From: Thermoleophilia bacterium
Lineage (GTDB): Bacteria > Actinomycetota > Thermoleophilia > Gaiellales > Gaiellaceae
DNA length: 6,518 nt
NCBI GenBank assembly: GCA_025927435.1
Contig: JAICLM010000121.1
Span: forward strand, 1 to 6,518
Reading direction: 5' to 3'
Each line of letters opens with the position of its first letter. Position 1 is the first letter of the stretch. Made by a program: the position numbers and the translations under genes. Positions 5,700 through 6,518 of this stretch are shown in pieces. Below the pieces are notes generated by a model. It worked only from the letters and a program-made list of their open reading frames with translations. It had not been told where the DNA came from and made no database searches.

Positions 5700-6518
5700 G
5701 CGCCACGCAGATCGCGGGCCGCATCGCCGGCGTCGACGCGGGCGCGCCGATCCGCCAGTCGAGCCTCTGGCAGGACGCCTGGCGGCGCTATCTGCGCAAC
5801 CGCGCGGCCGTCGCCGCCGGGGCCGTGTTCCTCCTCATGGTCGTCTGGTGTGTGGTCACGCCCATCATCTCCCCGCACGATCCCAACGAGGTCGACTTCG
5901 CGAATGCCTACGAGGGACCGAGCTGGAGCCACCCGTTCGGCACCGACCAGTTCGGCCGCGACCTCTTCACGCGCGCCGCGCTGGGCGGCCGGATCTCGAT
6001 CGGGATCGGCTTCGCCGCCACGTTCGCCATCCTCGGGATCGGGGTCGTCTACGGCGCCATCTCGGGCTTCGTCGGCGGCAAGCTCGACAACGCCCTCATG
6101 CGCTTCCTCGATGCCCTCTACGGGCTCCCGTACCTGCCCTTCGCGATCCTCGCGCTCGCCATCATCGGCACCGTCAACTTCTGGACGATGGTGGTCGCAC
6201 TCTCGATCGCCAGCTGGTTCATCACCGCCCGCGTCGTGCGCGGTCAGATCATCACGCTGAAGGAGAACGACTACGTGCGCGCGGCGAAGGCAGTGGGCGT
6301 CCGCTGGTACGGAGTCCTCGGCAGTCACCTGCTCCCGAACACGCTCGGGGTGCTCGTCATCACCATCTTCCTCGAGTTGCCCGGCGTGATCCTCGGCGAG
6401 GCGTTCCTGTCCTTCCTCGGCCTCGGGATCAGCCCTCCGGACGCCTCCTGGGGCTCGATGGCGCAGGACGGGCGCGACTCCTACCGCGCCCACCCGCACA
6501 TCATCGTCATCCCGAGCC
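5696..6518 (+). CDS. oppC: Oligopeptide-type ABC transporter permease OppC (partial, C-terminus off the right edge)
   Basis: The frame is open from the ATG at 5696 to the right edge, giving 274 residues; homologues are about 290-320, so a few tens of residues are missing. It forms the second half of the importer channel. Residues about 20-70 are the OppC_N region (SSLWQDAWRRYLRNRAAVAAG, then a first membrane helix and ISPHDPNEV). HPFGTDQFGRDLFTRAALGGRIS at 79-101 is the conserved block before the BPD_transp_1 domain, which runs from about 100 to the edge. The EAA-type ATPase contact loop is at about 190-215 (ENDYVRAAKAVGV...HLLPN), and the signature EAFLSFLGLGISPPDASWGSM spans 235-255. The start is set by GGGAGG 7 nt upstream and overlaps the oppB stop by ATGA. 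The two ATPase genes usual for this importer are expected downstream. The DppC type is the close alternative. Confidence 0.92.
   Translation, partial: MSATQIAGRIAGVDAGAPIRQSSLWQDAWRRYLRNRAAVAAGAVFLLMVVWCVVTPIISPHDPNEVDFANAYEGPSWSHPFGTDQFGRDLFTRAALGGRISIGIGFAATFAILGIGVVYGAISGFVGGKLDNALMRFLDALYGLPYLPFAILALAIIGTVNFWTMVVALSIASWFITARVVRGQIITLKENDYVRAAKAVGVRWYGVLGSHLLPNTLGVLVITIFLELPGVILGEAFLSFLGLGISPPDASWGSMAQDGRDSYRAHPHIIVIPS

Noticed and set aside
5657..6499. A 280-codon minus-strand open frame antisense to oppC
   Set aside because: It is acidic, Asp/Glu/Arg-rich and without any domain, and lies opposite an OppC with clear family signatures.

Overview
The window is strongly GC-rich and densely coded. 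Codons favour G or C in the third position, there are good AGGAG-type ribosome binding sites, and the substrate-binding lipoprotein carries a short VAAGC-type lipobox followed by Gly residues. This fits a high-GC actinobacterium, plausibly a deep-branching soil lineage such as Thermoleophilia. That placement is an inference; no marker gene in the window settles it.

Layout. Two divergent gene clusters flank a roughly 200-bp intergenic region at 2850-3053. To the left, on the minus strand, and reading away from the centre, are a response-regulator receiver protein with a C-terminal four-cysteine, rubredoxin-like zinc ribbon (start 2849), a CPA1-type K+/H+ antiporter with a C-terminal RCK_C domain (807-2264), and a secreted S33-type alpha/beta hydrolase that runs off the left edge (start 763). 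The gaps between these three genes are only about 42-43 bp, so they may be co-transcribed. To the right, on the plus strand, is an oligopeptide-type ABC importer: lipoprotein OppA (3054-4691), permease OppB (4773-5699) and permease OppC (5696 to the right edge, incomplete). The ATPase genes expected for such an importer would lie beyond the right edge.

How they work together. OppA would capture peptides outside the membrane and pass them to the OppB/OppC channel. A large hairpin between oppA and oppB probably lets the binding protein accumulate above the permeases, while oppB and oppC overlap by ATGA and are likely translationally coupled. On the other side, the receiver/zinc-ribbon protein has no DNA-binding or enzymatic output domain, so it probably acts through protein contacts. 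Its position next to a cation antiporter suggests, but does not prove, a link to ion or pH homeostasis. The secreted hydrolase could in principle supply peptides for import.

The most unusual items are the receiver/zinc-ribbon fusion, a perfect 14-nt palindrome covering part of the oppA ribosome binding site, and the intercistronic oppA-oppB hairpin. I see no mobile elements, CRISPR arrays, tRNA or rRNA genes, and no stretch over 300 bp without a gene.
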